Origin: RUG14515 sp045117995
GTDB taxonomy: Bacteria > Bacillota_I > Bacilli_A > RFN20 > CAG-826
Direction: 5' to 3'
Assembly: GCA_045117995.1 (NCBI GenBank)
Contig: JBGUOH010000009.1
Location: 124,001-188,000 of the forward strand
DNA: 64,000 nt
The notes under the pieces were generated by a model, which was not told the DNA's origin, did no database searches, and was given only the letters and a program-made list of their open reading frames with translations. Shown piece by piece: positions 8,223 to 16,621 of this stretch. Every line of letters starts with the position of its first letter. The stretch's first letter is position 1. A program made the translations under genes and the position numbers.

Positions 8223-8957
8223 TTAATAAATTACATCGACGAGATATAGGCCTGAAGCAGGTGCTTTATAGGCGATAATTTCTCGTTTTTCTTTGCCTTC
8301 TTTAAGGTGATTATCAATGAATTCTAATGGTTCTTTTCCATTGGCGACATTGATCGCTGAACCAATCATGTTTCTGATTTGATAACGCATAAAACCATTG
8401 CCATTAAAGACTACTCTTAGTAAGTCGTTTTCTTTAATAACATCTATTCTATAGATGGTTCTAATGAATCCACCTTCATCTTCTTCTTTAGACGTGAAGT
8501 CTTGGTAATTGTGGGTTCCTACGAATTTATTAAGTGCTTCTTTGAATAAATTGATATTTAATTCCATTGGATAGATATACGCTAAATCGTAGGAAAGAGG
8601 ATCCTTGTTTGTTAAAAGGATACGATACTCGTAAATCTTTCTAGTAGCGTTATATCTAGCGTGGAAATCATCATCCACTTTGGTGAATGAGATGATTTTG
8701 ATATCATCAGGTAACATTTTATTAAGGGCGTACGCTAATTGTTTAAGATCTTTTTCTTTATCGCTTACAAAGTGAAAGTATTGCTTTAAAGCGTGGACAC
8801 CGGCGTCAGTTCTACCACTACCTTGGATATTGATTTGAGTGTCGTAGACTTTGCTTAGACATTCTTCAATCTTTTCTTGGACACTAATAAAACCGATTTG
8901 CTTTTGCCAGCCAAAATAATTAGTGCCTTTATATGAACAGATGCCTAAAACTTTCAT
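8223..8957 (-). CDS. truA: tRNA pseudouridine(38-40) synthase TruA
   Basis: 244 aa, typical length. Isomerises uridines 38-40 in the anticodon stem-loop of many tRNAs. Catalytic Asp51 sits in GRTDAGVHA; N-terminal YKGTNYFGWQKQ and C-terminal FNGNGFMRYQIRNMIG are family hallmarks. Last gene of ecfA1-ecfA2-ecfT-truA; its ATG starts one base after the ecfT stop and AAAGGA lies in the ecfT end. No convincing terminator follows the stop. Confidence 0.96.
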   Translation of the reverse strand: MKVLGICSYKGTNYFGWQKQIGFISVQEKIEECLSKVYDTQINIQGSGRTDAGVHALKQYFHFVSDKEKDLKQLAYALNKMLPDDIKIISFTKVDDDFHARYNATRKIYEYRILLTNKDPLSYDLAYIYPMELNINLFKEALNKFVGTHNYQDFTSKEEDEGGFIRTIYRIDVIKENDLLRVVFNGNGFMRYQIRNMIGSAINVANGKEPLEFIDNHLKEGKEKREIIAYKAPASGLYLVDVIY

Positions 8958-8958
8958 G

Positions 8959-9837
8959 TTAGAATCCTTTCACTCCGAAGAAGAAATTGACTAAGTCAAT
9001 TGGTTCACCAGTTCTATCAAATACGAACAAGACAATAATACCAGCGAAAATCGCACCGATAAATAAGAAGGCAATTAAGTCTCTCCAAGAGAATCTTAAG
9101 AGTCTATATCTTGTACGTTTAGCTTTTGGATCATAGCCTCTGACAATCATCGCATTAGCGAGTTCTTCACTTCTTTCTAAAGCGGACACAAATAATGGAA
9201 TGATTAAAGCGATAACCGCACCAAAACGTTTAAAGATACCACCGTGGTTAAAATCAACACCACGGCTCGCTTGAGCTTTCATAATTCTTTCAGTTTCATC
9301 GAGTAAGGTTGGGATAAATCTTAAAGCGATAGATAAAGTCATCGCAATTTCATGTACTGGGAAATGGATTGGCTTTAATGGAGTCATATACCATTCAAAA
9401 GCATAGGTCATGTCCATTGGCTTTGTAGTGCTAGTTAAAATCATGGTTAATGAAATCATAAGCATTAAACGTAATAGTATGTAGCCTGATTGACAGAATG
9501 CATCCCAATAAACATTTAAAGAACCAATGGTAAATGCGATTGGTAATTTAGGATTGTTTGAAGGAATGAAAATATAGATAGCCATCAGGAAGATGATTAA
9601 TAGCCATAAGCCTCCTAATGACTTAAGTAACGAAACTAAACTAACTCGAGAAACGAGCATTAAGATTAATAAGATTACTACGTAAACACCACTTAAGATC
9701 AGGGATGTTGACCATTTATTAAATTGGAAGAAAATACCCACCATAAAAAGGAGGACGAGGAAAATCTTGTTTCTCGCATCTAAACGATGGACAAAAGTAT
9801 CACGGAAGGAATAACGGCCAAAAGTCATGGTACTCAT
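8959..9837 (-). CDS. ecfT: energy-coupling factor transporter transmembrane protein EcfT
   Basis: 292 aa integral membrane scaffold of ECF vitamin transporters. It couples two ATPases to exchangeable substrate-binding S-components. Several hydrophobic helices in the first ~150 residues and one near the C-terminus; the two coupling-helix motifs are visible as ASRG (about residue 188) and VRGYDP (about 233). Start ATG overlaps the ecfA2 stop (ATGA), with GGAGGG at 9845-9850. Likely serves BioY at 61577 among others, since that S-component has no ATPase beside it. Confidence 0.95.
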   Translation of the reverse strand: MSTMTFGRYSFRDTFVHRLDARNKIFLVLLFMVGIFFQFNKWSTSLILSGVYVVILLILMLVSRVSLVSLLKSLGGLWLLIIFLMAIYIFIPSNNPKLPIAFTIGSLNVYWDAFCQSGYILLRLMLMISLTMILTSTTKPMDMTYAFEWYMTPLKPIHFPVHEIAMTLSIALRFIPTLLDETERIMKAQASRGVDFNHGGIFKRFGAVIALIIPLFVSALERSEELANAMIVRGYDPKAKRTRYRLLRFSWRDLIAFLFIGAIFAGIIVLFVFDRTGEPIDLVNFFFGVKGF

Positions 9838-10688
9838 GCTTTATCCCTCCATTTTTTAATTGCTTCCATTAAATCATCGATACCGTGTATTTGTTTTGTA
9901 TCAATTTCCATGCCTTTTTCTTTTAAAGCATTAGCGACTTTAATGACGGTTGGAATATCTAATCTATCGTATCCTTGGATGAAGGAGAATAATTCACTTG
10001 GTGTACCATCAAAGGCTAATTCCCCTCTTTCAAGGAGAACCACTCTTTGAGCGTAAGTATTCACTAAGTCCATATCATGGGTAATAACGATAATTGTTTT
10101 ACCTTGAGCGTGGAACTCACAAATGAGTTTCATTAAGTCTTTACTACTTTGTGGATCAAAGCCTGCGGTTGGCTCATCAAAGATGAGGATATCTGGATTA
10201 ATCGCTAAAATACCCGCAATAGCAACTTTACGTTTTTCACCACCGGATAAATCAAAAGGCGCTCTAGAATAATAGGATTCATCTAAACCAACTTTAGCGA
10301 GTGCTTCATGGGCTCTTTCTAAAGCTTCTTCGTTTTTAACACCGAAGTTTTTAACACCAAAAGCGACGTCCTTTTCCACTGATTCTTCAAAGAGTTGATA
10401 TTCAGGGAATTGGAAAACTAAGCCAATACGTTGTCTGATTCCACGTAATTTACGGCTCTTTCTATTCTTGTAGTTAACGACATAATCACCCACTACAACT
10501 TCGCCTTTATCAGGAACGATTAAAGCGTTAAATGTTTGAGCTAAAGTGGACTTACCACTACCGGTTTCACCAACAATAGCGATGAAATCGTTATCTTTAA
10601 TCTCAAAAGAGACATTGTTTAAGGCCAATGTCGCATTAGTGGCTTTCTTTTGGTATGTGTAGAAGATATTTTTTACTTGGATGCCCAT
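9834..10688 (-). CDS. ecfA2: ECF transporter ATPase EcfA2
   Basis: 284 aa ABC ATPase. Walker A GETGSGKST (about 40-48), Q-loop FQFPEYQLFEE, signature LSGGEKRKVAIAG, Walker B LIFDEPTAGFDP and switch His in ITHDMD. Works as a heterodimer with EcfA1 under EcfT to power vitamin uptake. Overlaps the ecfA1 3' end by 16 bp; GGAGGAT SD lies inside ecfA1 just upstream of the ATG. Ends in TGA, evidence for the standard code. Confidence 0.96.
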   Translation of the reverse strand: MGIQVKNIFYTYQKKATNATLALNNVSFEIKDNDFIAIVGETGSGKSTLAQTFNALIVPDKGEVVVGDYVVNYKNRKSRKLRGIRQRIGLVFQFPEYQLFEESVEKDVAFGVKNFGVKNEEALERAHEALAKVGLDESYYSRAPFDLSGGEKRKVAIAGILAINPDILIFDEPTAGFDPQSSKDLMKLICEFHAQGKTIIVITHDMDLVNTYAQRVVLLERGELAFDGTPSELFSFIQGYDRLDIPTVIKVANALKEKGMEIDTKQIHGIDDLMEAIKKWRDKA

Positions 10689-11491
10689 ATATCCTCCACT
10701 AGTTGATCAATGTTGTTAGCATTGGAATGAATTCCAATAGCCGCTAATTCTTTTTCGAGTTTATAAACAAAAGGCATATCAAGTTTGATAGAAAGAAGAG
10801 TTTCTTCATCTCTTAAAACTTCTTGTGGTTTGCCTTCTTTAATTAATTTACCTTTTGATAAAATCAAAACCTTATCACTTAATAAAGCCTCATCAATATC
10901 ATGAGTGATACTTAAAATGGTCAGTTCTTTGTTTTCTCTATGGATACGCTTTAACCATTTTCTGACTGTGGCTTTACCTTTTGGATCAAGCATAGATGTG
11001 GCTTCATCCAAGATGAGAATCTCTGGTCTTAAAATAAGGGCGCCCGCTAAAGCGACTCTTTGTTTTTGACCACCTGAAAGAGCGATTGGTTCTTTCTTAA
11101 GATATTCAAGCATACCAACACTTTCAGCGAAGCGTTCGATTTCTTCTTGCATCTTATCATGTGGAAAGCATCTATTTTCTAAACCAAAAGCAATATCATC
11201 TTCCACTGTGGAACCAATGAATTGATTATCAGGATTTTGGAAGATTAATGAGACTTTGCTTTGGAAGTTAGTAATATTCTTTCTGGTGACTTCTTCATCA
11301 TCGAAATAAATCGTGCCACCATTCTTTTCTAATAAACCAACAATGAGCTTCGCTAAGGTAGATTTACCAGAGCCATTATGACCTAAAACAGAAACGAAAG
11401 CGCCTTTAGGAACACTAAAAGATATATCGTCAATAACTTTGTTACTGCCGTCATATGAGAAACTTAAGTTTTTGATTTCTAATTTGCTCAT
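10673..11491 (-). CDS. ecfA1: ECF transporter ATPase EcfA1
   Basis: 272 aa ABC ATPase, partner of EcfA2. Walker A GHNGSGKST, Q-loop IFQNPDNQF, signature LSGGQKQRVALAG, Walker B LILDEATSMLDP, switch ITHDID. First gene of ecfA1-ecfA2-ecfT-truA, an order shared with Bacillus. There is no Shine-Dalgarno; an extended -10 (TGATATAAT, 11500-11508) ends 8 nt before the ATG, so the mRNA probably begins within a few nucleotides of the start codon. Confidence 0.95.
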   Translation of the reverse strand: MSKLEIKNLSFSYDGSNKVIDDISFSVPKGAFVSVLGHNGSGKSTLAKLIVGLLEKNGGTIYFDDEEVTRKNITNFQSKVSLIFQNPDNQFIGSTVEDDIAFGLENRCFPHDKMQEEIERFAESVGMLEYLKKEPIALSGGQKQRVALAGALILRPEILILDEATSMLDPKGKATVRKWLKRIHRENKELTILSITHDIDEALLSDKVLILSKGKLIKEGKPQEVLRDEETLLSIKLDMPFVYKLEKELAAIGIHSNANNIDQLVEDIWASK

Positions 11492-11499
11492 GCTTTGAG

Positions 11500-11508
11500 A
11501 TTATATCA
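11500..11508 (-). promoter_or_regulatory. extended -10 promoter of ecfA1 (leaderless-type)
   Basis: TGATATAAT on the minus strand; predicted start about 11493, i.e. 0-3 nt before the ATG at 11491. No good -35. Confidence 0.65.
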
Positions 11509-11568
11509 CGCATCCATAAAAATGAATAACGATATTGCCTTTTTCACAAAGTGAGCAAGTTGATATAG

Positions 11569-12198
11569 CTAGTTCTTTTTGTTCTTTTTCATGATGTTAT
11601 CTAGTTTTGTAATTGCCTTTTTGAAGGTTAAATACAATGTTGATTGACTATTGATACCAGTATGCTCAAAATCCGCCATGGTATAGCCATCAAGAGTCAA
11701 TAAAAGCATCATGAATTCTTGGTGTTCAAATTCTTCTTTATGGGCAAGGATAGTTCGCCTTAATTCGTAAACTAAGCGGTTACGTGCAATGTTTTCATCT
11801 GTTTCAGCGACACAATCAAAATCAAAAATGTTTTCATTATAATCATCGTCGAAGCAGGAAATGCTCGACTGTGTTTTTGACTTGTCGGAGAAGTAAGTAT
11901 TGTTCACATAATCTGCGATTTGTAGTTCAACTGACTTGCGCCAAAAAGTGTAAAACGAACATAGCCAAGGGTTGAACTTTTTTACGACATAAGGAAAATG
12001 GTCGTTACAGACAGTAACTAATTCCGTCGGGACTATTCCAAGTCCTTTATATTTGCAATCAATGAGATCGTAAACTAGATATAAGGCACGATACCTATAA
12101 CGTTTTTGGAACTGTAAGTACGCAGCATGATTACCTTGCGCAACTAGTTCATGTGATTGCTCATCTAACCGACGACGATAGGTTTTGCTAGAAAGCAT
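11569..12198 (-). CDS. sigH: sigma-70-family factor, sigma-H (Spo0H)-like
   Basis: 209 aa. Residues ~30-100 resemble sigma region 2 (FQKRYRYRALYLVYDLID... FNPWLCSFYTFWRKSVELQIADYV), and residues ~150-200 resemble region 4 with a helix-turn-helix (LDGYTMADFEHTGINSQSTLYLTFKKAITKL). Position supports the call: in Bacillus the order is cysS-mrnC-rlmB-rae1-sigH, and here the gene lies 29 nt after rlmB on the same strand. SD GGAG upstream of the ATG. The sequence is diverged, and whether it controls sporulation, competence or something else is unknown; region 2 lacks some of the usual consensus. Confidence 0.7.
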   Translation of the reverse strand: MLSSKTYRRRLDEQSHELVAQGNHAAYLQFQKRYRYRALYLVYDLIDCKYKGLGIVPTELVTVCNDHFPYVVKKFNPWLCSFYTFWRKSVELQIADYVNNTYFSDKSKTQSSISCFDDDYNENIFDFDCVAETDENIARNRLVYELRRTILAHKEEFEHQEFMMLLLTLDGYTMADFEHTGINSQSTLYLTFKKAITKLDNIMKKNKKN

Positions 12199-12227
12199 AA
12201 AACACTCCTCTCTACACTTTACGTGTA

Positions 12228-12953
12228 TTAGATATTTGTTTTATGCACCTCCGCTAACAAGATACCTGCAGCTACGGAGGCATTTAATGAATTAACATGT
12301 CCAAATTGTGGAATTTTGACTACATAGTCAGAGTTCTTTAATACTAATGGAGAGACGCCTTTGCCTTCGCTACCTATCACCACTACGACTGGGAAATCGT
12401 ATTTTATAGAAGAATAGTCAATTGTGGCGCTTCCGTCTGTGGAAACAACCCAATAGCCTTCTTCTTTAAGTGTCTTAATCGCTTGATTGAGATTATTAAC
12501 GATTGCGACTGGCACATAGTTAATCGCGCCTGCGCTTGTCTTAGCAACTGTCGCGTTTAAAGAAACGGAATTGTGTTTTGGTAAAACAATACCCGCGGCT
12601 TCAAAGACATCAGCGCTTCTTAAGATTGCCCCAAGGTTATGAGGATCGTTAATGTTATCAAGCATGACAATAATCTTCTTGTTTTTCTTATTGGCCTTGA
12701 TAATGATTTCTTCTAAAGAAACAGTTTGATATGGTTTAAGTTCAGCGGCTAAGCCCTGATGAACGCCACCATCGCACATCTTTTCCATTTCATTAGGAGA
12801 AATACTCACGACTGGTAACTTATTATCTTTAATGAGATTAATAACTTTTTGGTCGTTAAAGTTATGAACAAGAAAAACCTTTAATGCTTTGCGGGCATTA
12901 ATGGCTTCTATAACTGGATTTTTACCGTATATGAGATTGATATCCTTGTTCAT
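12228..12953 (-). CDS. rlmB: 23S rRNA (guanosine-2'-O)-methyltransferase RlmB (SpoU family)
   Basis: 241 aa. N-terminal substrate-binding domain starting YGKNPVIEAI, then the SPOUT knot: motif 1 NINDPHNLGAILRSADVF, motif 2 VIGSEGKGVS, motif 3 VNSLNASVAAGI. Predicted to methylate the ribose of G2251 (E. coli numbering) in 23S rRNA. ATG directly follows the mgtC stop with no room for a separate SD, so translation is probably coupled. In the order cysS ... rlmB-sigH typical of Bacilli. Confidence 0.93.
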   Translation of the reverse strand: MNKDINLIYGKNPVIEAINARKALKVFLVHNFNDQKVINLIKDNKLPVVSISPNEMEKMCDGGVHQGLAAELKPYQTVSLEEIIIKANKKNKKIIVMLDNINDPHNLGAILRSADVFEAAGIVLPKHNSVSLNATVAKTSAGAINYVPVAIVNNLNQAIKTLKEEGYWVVSTDGSATIDYSSIKYDFPVVVVIGSEGKGVSPLVLKNSDYVVKIPQFGHVNSLNASVAAGILLAEVHKTNI

Positions 12954-13685
12954 TTAGTTGATTTCTTCAATACAATTAATGTATTCCAAAGTTGATAAGG
13001 CTTCAATGATTTCTGTATGTGTTTTGTATTTTTTCAACTCTTTAGAGTTAATTGTTAAAGAAATACTATAAACACCTAAGCCTGTATTGTTATAAGCTGG
13101 GTTAGCTTCAATGTCATCAATTCTTAAACCGAGTTTACGAATAACACCGGTAAAGTTAACTAGATCGTTTCTGCTCTTGAGTTCTAAATGAATCTCGAAG
13201 TGGTTGCTTCTGTTTTTCATATAGAATTCAATCTTTGGCATCGCGTTAAGAGTAATGAACGCTAAGACGACAGCGATAATACCAGCGGTATATAAACCTG
13301 TGCCAAATGCCGCACCAATGATGCCTGTAAGCCATAAAGCGACAGCGGTTGTTAAACCTTTGATTTGGTTTTTGGAAGAATAAAGGAGGGTATTACCTGC
13401 AATAATAGCACCACCTAAAACCACAGCAGCGGTAATCGCTGGGAAAGCTTCGCCATAGTTAGCGGCAAAATAAACATCCACTAATGCAGCGGTTGCAGAG
13501 AATAACGCTACAAAGGTAAATGTTCTAAAACCAGCGGTATGTCTCTTTCTACTTCTTTCGAAGCCGAATAACGCACCGATTAGAAACGCTAAAACTAAGC
13601 GAATAGCGATGGTACCAATATTGAATTCACCAAGCCATCCATTTGTTAATTGATTAATGGGATCCATTGCAATAAAGTCTTTCAT
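12954..13685 (-). CDS. MgtC/SapB-family membrane protein
   Basis: 243 aa. Five hydrophobic helices in residues ~20-155 with the family stretch RLVLAFLIGALFGFERS and AGFRTFTFV, followed by a soluble ACT-like tail (about 165-243). MgtC proteins are linked to magnesium homeostasis and F-type ATP synthase modulation in pathogens; in commensals the role is open. Between the antiporter (11 bp gap) and rlmB (0 bp), so part of the cysS operon. Confidence 0.88.
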   Translation of the reverse strand: MKDFIAMDPINQLTNGWLGEFNIGTIAIRLVLAFLIGALFGFERSRKRHTAGFRTFTFVALFSATAALVDVYFAANYGEAFPAITAAVVLGGAIIAGNTLLYSSKNQIKGLTTAVALWLTGIIGAAFGTGLYTAGIIAVVLAFITLNAMPKIEFYMKNRSNHFEIHLELKSRNDLVNFTGVIRKLGLRIDDIEANPAYNNTGLGVYSISLTINSKELKKYKTHTEIIEALSTLEYINCIEEIN

Positions 13686-13696
13686 AAGAAAACCTC

Positions 13697-15217
13697 CTAC
13701 TTACGGTTAATAAAACCTCTATGATTACGAATAAATACTTCGTTTTCGTATTCTTCAGCAGCCTCGGTAAAGGCTTGTTCGTTTGCTTCTTCCACGTCTA
13801 AAGGTGGAATCTCTTTTGATAAGTGATTAATTTGTGCGGCTAATAGGTCAATCTCTTTAGAGGAGCCTGCATCTTTCACTACATCTTTATTAACGACATG
13901 TTCTGGCGCTAATTGATCAATGTCATCATGACCATATGATTTGGTCAAATATAAACCTAATTTAGCGCAAGCTGGGCCAATGATTTCAAAGATAATGGAT
14001 GAGGCTAAAATAACTGTCATAACTAATGACGCTTCATTTTCCATGTTATTTGAAGATAAGGCTCTTGATCCTAATGTTGCCAAAGCAATCGCGACACTCG
14101 CTTGAGGAATTAAGCCTAAGCCTAAATACTTTCTTGTATCTTTTGGTTGTCTAGCGGCTAATGAACCTAAATAGCAACCACCGAATTTACCAGCGAAACG
14201 AGCCACTAAGAATCCTAGGACAATAACAATCAGTGGAACAGGGGTTAAAGAACTCTGCTTCCCAAAGTTTGAGAAGTCAAGATTCATGCCACCTCTGACA
14301 AAGAAGATTAACATTATTGGTGGAATGAAATAATTAACTTGTGCAAAGATCTTTTCTTCGCCCTTTGAGAGGTTTGTGTAAACCAAACCAATAGCGATGC
14401 CTCCTAGTAAAGGAGATTGGCCAAATAAAGAGCAAACACCACAGAAGAGCAATAATACTGCTACGACAATAATTAAACGGTTGTCCGTGGTTCTTTTTGG
14501 TGAAATAAAGAATCTTAAAGCAAATCCAAAACCAACACCAATGACTAAACATATGAGCATCTTGGCAATTGGCCATGCTACATCCACAAATTGTAGTCCA
14601 TCACCAACATTAGTTGGATTCACGCTAACACAGATGGAAATGGAAATTGTATAAAGAAGTAAAGAGATAATGCTATCCACAACAATAACTTGTAGAAGCA
14701 TATTCACATAATGGCCTTTAGACTTAGTTTGCTTGATTGTCATAATCGTGCTCGTTGGAGCGGTCGCACTACTTAAAGCCGCTAAAAGGAGCGACAATGG
14801 TACTGGTAAGCGGAACGCAAAGGCACATAAAGTAAAGACTAAAGCAAATGATGCAATAGCTTCAATATCGGTAATTATAAGTACCTTCCCAATGCTGCTT
14901 TTTATTTCTTTAATCTTAAAGAATTCACCAGCGGTAAAAGCGATAAAGACTAAAGCGATATCACTAATAAAGTCAGTGTTTGATATAAAGTCTCTTGGAA
15001 TGAGATTAATGACACTTGGTCCAATTAAGATACCGGTCACAATATAAGCGGTGGCATTTGGTAATCTTAATAATTTGGTGAGTCTGGTCATTAAAAAACC
15101 ACAAATTAAAATCACACCTAGCGCGATGATAATACTACACGCTGTTTTCACTGAACCTGTAATACTAAGCGCATCTAGCAATCTCTCGATTAGTGATGGA
15201 TTTGTGGTATCGTTCAA
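13697..15217 (-). CDS. cation:proton antiporter (CPA2/KefB-like)
   Basis: 506 aa with about 12 hydrophobic helices. LLRLPNATAYIVTGILIGPSVI near residue 50 and the discontinuous-helix region DIALVFIAFTAGEFF and SSATAPTSTIM fit monovalent cation/H+ exchangers of the CPA2 type. The last ~80 residues are hydrophilic and charged; no full TrkA-N nucleotide domain is visible, so it is shorter than KefB/C. Its stop abuts the cysS... unit in one operon (cysS-antiporter-mgtC-rlmB-sigH). Ion specificity (Na+ or K+) not determinable. Confidence 0.85.
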   Translation of the reverse strand: MNDTTNPSLIERLLDALSITGSVKTACSIIIALGVILICGFLMTRLTKLLRLPNATAYIVTGILIGPSVINLIPRDFISNTDFISDIALVFIAFTAGEFFKIKEIKSSIGKVLIITDIEAIASFALVFTLCAFAFRLPVPLSLLLAALSSATAPTSTIMTIKQTKSKGHYVNMLLQVIVVDSIISLLLYTISISICVSVNPTNVGDGLQFVDVAWPIAKMLICLVIGVGFGFALRFFISPKRTTDNRLIIVVAVLLLFCGVCSLFGQSPLLGGIAIGLVYTNLSKGEEKIFAQVNYFIPPIMLIFFVRGGMNLDFSNFGKQSSLTPVPLIVIVLGFLVARFAGKFGGCYLGSLAARQPKDTRKYLGLGLIPQASVAIALATLGSRALSSNNMENEASLVMTVILASSIIFEIIGPACAKLGLYLTKSYGHDDIDQLAPEHVVNKDVVKDAGSSKEIDLLAAQINHLSKEIPPLDVEEANEQAFTEAAEEYENEVFIRNHRGFINRK

Positions 15218-16555
15218 TTACATGACTCCTTTTTCAATTAAAAGTTTTCTGATCTCATCAGATTTAGCAAAGTCTTTATTTTCTTTGCTTAATAAGTATT
15301 CCTCGTATAAGTGCGAGATATCATTATCAAACTTTACGTACTTAATGTCTAGTCCTAAAACGTAGAACATATCAGTAAGTGTTTTGAATAAATTATTGAG
15401 CACTTTTAAATCAGCGTCCTTATTTCTAATAAGTTGGTTGATGTCTTTAAGTACATTATATAACTCTGCTAAAGCATTAGCAGTATTTAAATCGTCAGAT
15501 AAGGCTTCTAAGAATTTTCCGATGTATTCTGGCTTACCTTCATCTAAATTAACTTTGTTAGCTTGTAATTTAAGTGCGGCTTGTTTATAGGCCATTTGCA
15601 TTCTAGAAACTTCTTGTTGCGCTTCTTTGACTGTTTCATCAGTGAAGTTAACTGCTTGTCTATAGTGGGCGTTTAAAATCACTAAACGAGTCACTAAGCC
15701 ACCATACATCGCAATCATATCTTTGGCTAAGACAACATTGCCTAAGGATTTGGACATCTTTTCATTGCCAAAGTTGATAAAGGCATTGTGCATCCAATAA
15801 TGAGCAATCTTGCAGTTATGTGTGGCTTCCGCTTGAGCGATTTCGTTTTCATGATGTGGGAACTTTAAGTCATAACCACCACCATGGATATCGATATGGT
15901 CACCTGGGAAAATGGTGTCAATCATAACGCAGCATTCTGTATGCCAGCCTGGTCTACCTAAACCCCATGGAGAATCCCATTTAATACCTTCATCAGTCTT
16001 TTTCCACAAAGCGAAGTCTAATGGGCTTTCTTTTTGTGAGTTCTCTTCCACACGTGCGCCTACGCGTAAATCTTCTACATTTATGCCGCTTAAAGCGCCA
16101 TAATCTTTGATGTTTTCAACGCGGAAGTAGACGTCACCGTCTTTAACATATGCCGCACCGATTTTCACAAGGTTATCGATGTAAGCAATAATCTTATCCA
16201 TGTATTCGGTAACACGTGGAGTGATGGTTGGTACTTGAGAGCCAATACCTTTGACGGTCTTTTCAAATTCACCGATGTAGAAATCGGTTAATTCCTTTTC
16301 TGATTTACCTTCTTGTTTCGCGGCTTTAATAATCTTGTCATCAACGTCTGTATAGTTACTGACATAAGTGACGTCGTAGCCGACATAAGTCAAAAAGCGT
16401 CTTAAAGTATCAAAGACAACAACTGGTCTCATATTGCCGATGTGTGGATAGTTATAAACTGTTGGGCCACAGACGTACATGCTGACCTTGTTATCTTTAA
16501 TAGTCTTGAAGTCTTCTAATGAATTAGAAAGGGAATTATAAAATTTGATGTTCAT
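15218..16555 (-). CDS. cysS: cysteinyl-tRNA synthetase
   Basis: 445 aa class I synthetase. Zinc ligand Cys29 in YVCGPTVY, HIGN (38-41) as the HIGH motif, WHTECC and HHENE as further zinc/active-site elements, and EKMSKS near residue 266. Start placed at 16555, where AAGGAGA (about 16563-16569) is properly spaced; an upstream in-frame ATG would run through the hairpin region. It lies 66 nt behind hydA with no separate promoter visible, so it may depend on readthrough from the hydrogenase operon. Heads the cysS-antiporter-mgtC-rlmB-sigH series. Confidence 0.96.
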   Translation of the reverse strand: MNIKFYNSLSNSLEDFKTIKDNKVSMYVCGPTVYNYPHIGNMRPVVVFDTLRRFLTYVGYDVTYVSNYTDVDDKIIKAAKQEGKSEKELTDFYIGEFEKTVKGIGSQVPTITPRVTEYMDKIIAYIDNLVKIGAAYVKDGDVYFRVENIKDYGALSGINVEDLRVGARVEENSQKESPLDFALWKKTDEGIKWDSPWGLGRPGWHTECCVMIDTIFPGDHIDIHGGGYDLKFPHHENEIAQAEATHNCKIAHYWMHNAFINFGNEKMSKSLGNVVLAKDMIAMYGGLVTRLVILNAHYRQAVNFTDETVKEAQQEVSRMQMAYKQAALKLQANKVNLDEGKPEYIGKFLEALSDDLNTANALAELYNVLKDINQLIRNKDADLKVLNNLFKTLTDMFYVLGLDIKYVKFDNDISHLYEEYLLSKENKDFAKSDEIRKLLIEKGVM

Positions 16556-16581
16556 AAGTTTGTCTCCTTTAAAGACAATAA

Positions 16582-16607
16582 GGGGCGAGTATTTAAGTAC
16601 CCGCCCC
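16582..16607 (-). terminator. intercistronic hairpin between hydA and cysS (partial terminator?)
   Basis: Stem GGGGCG/CGCCCC with an inner GTA/TAC extension. On the minus strand it is followed by TTATTGTCTTT, a poor U-tract, and the cysS SD comes only 12 nt later. It may attenuate or protect the hyd transcript rather than end it completely. Confidence 0.5.
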
Positions 16608-16621
16608 AAATAGTTAATTAA

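Noticed and set aside
16583..16620. T-box riboswitch in front of cysS
   Set aside because: The space between hydA and cysS is far too short for a T-box, and no specifier loop or T-box sequence is present.
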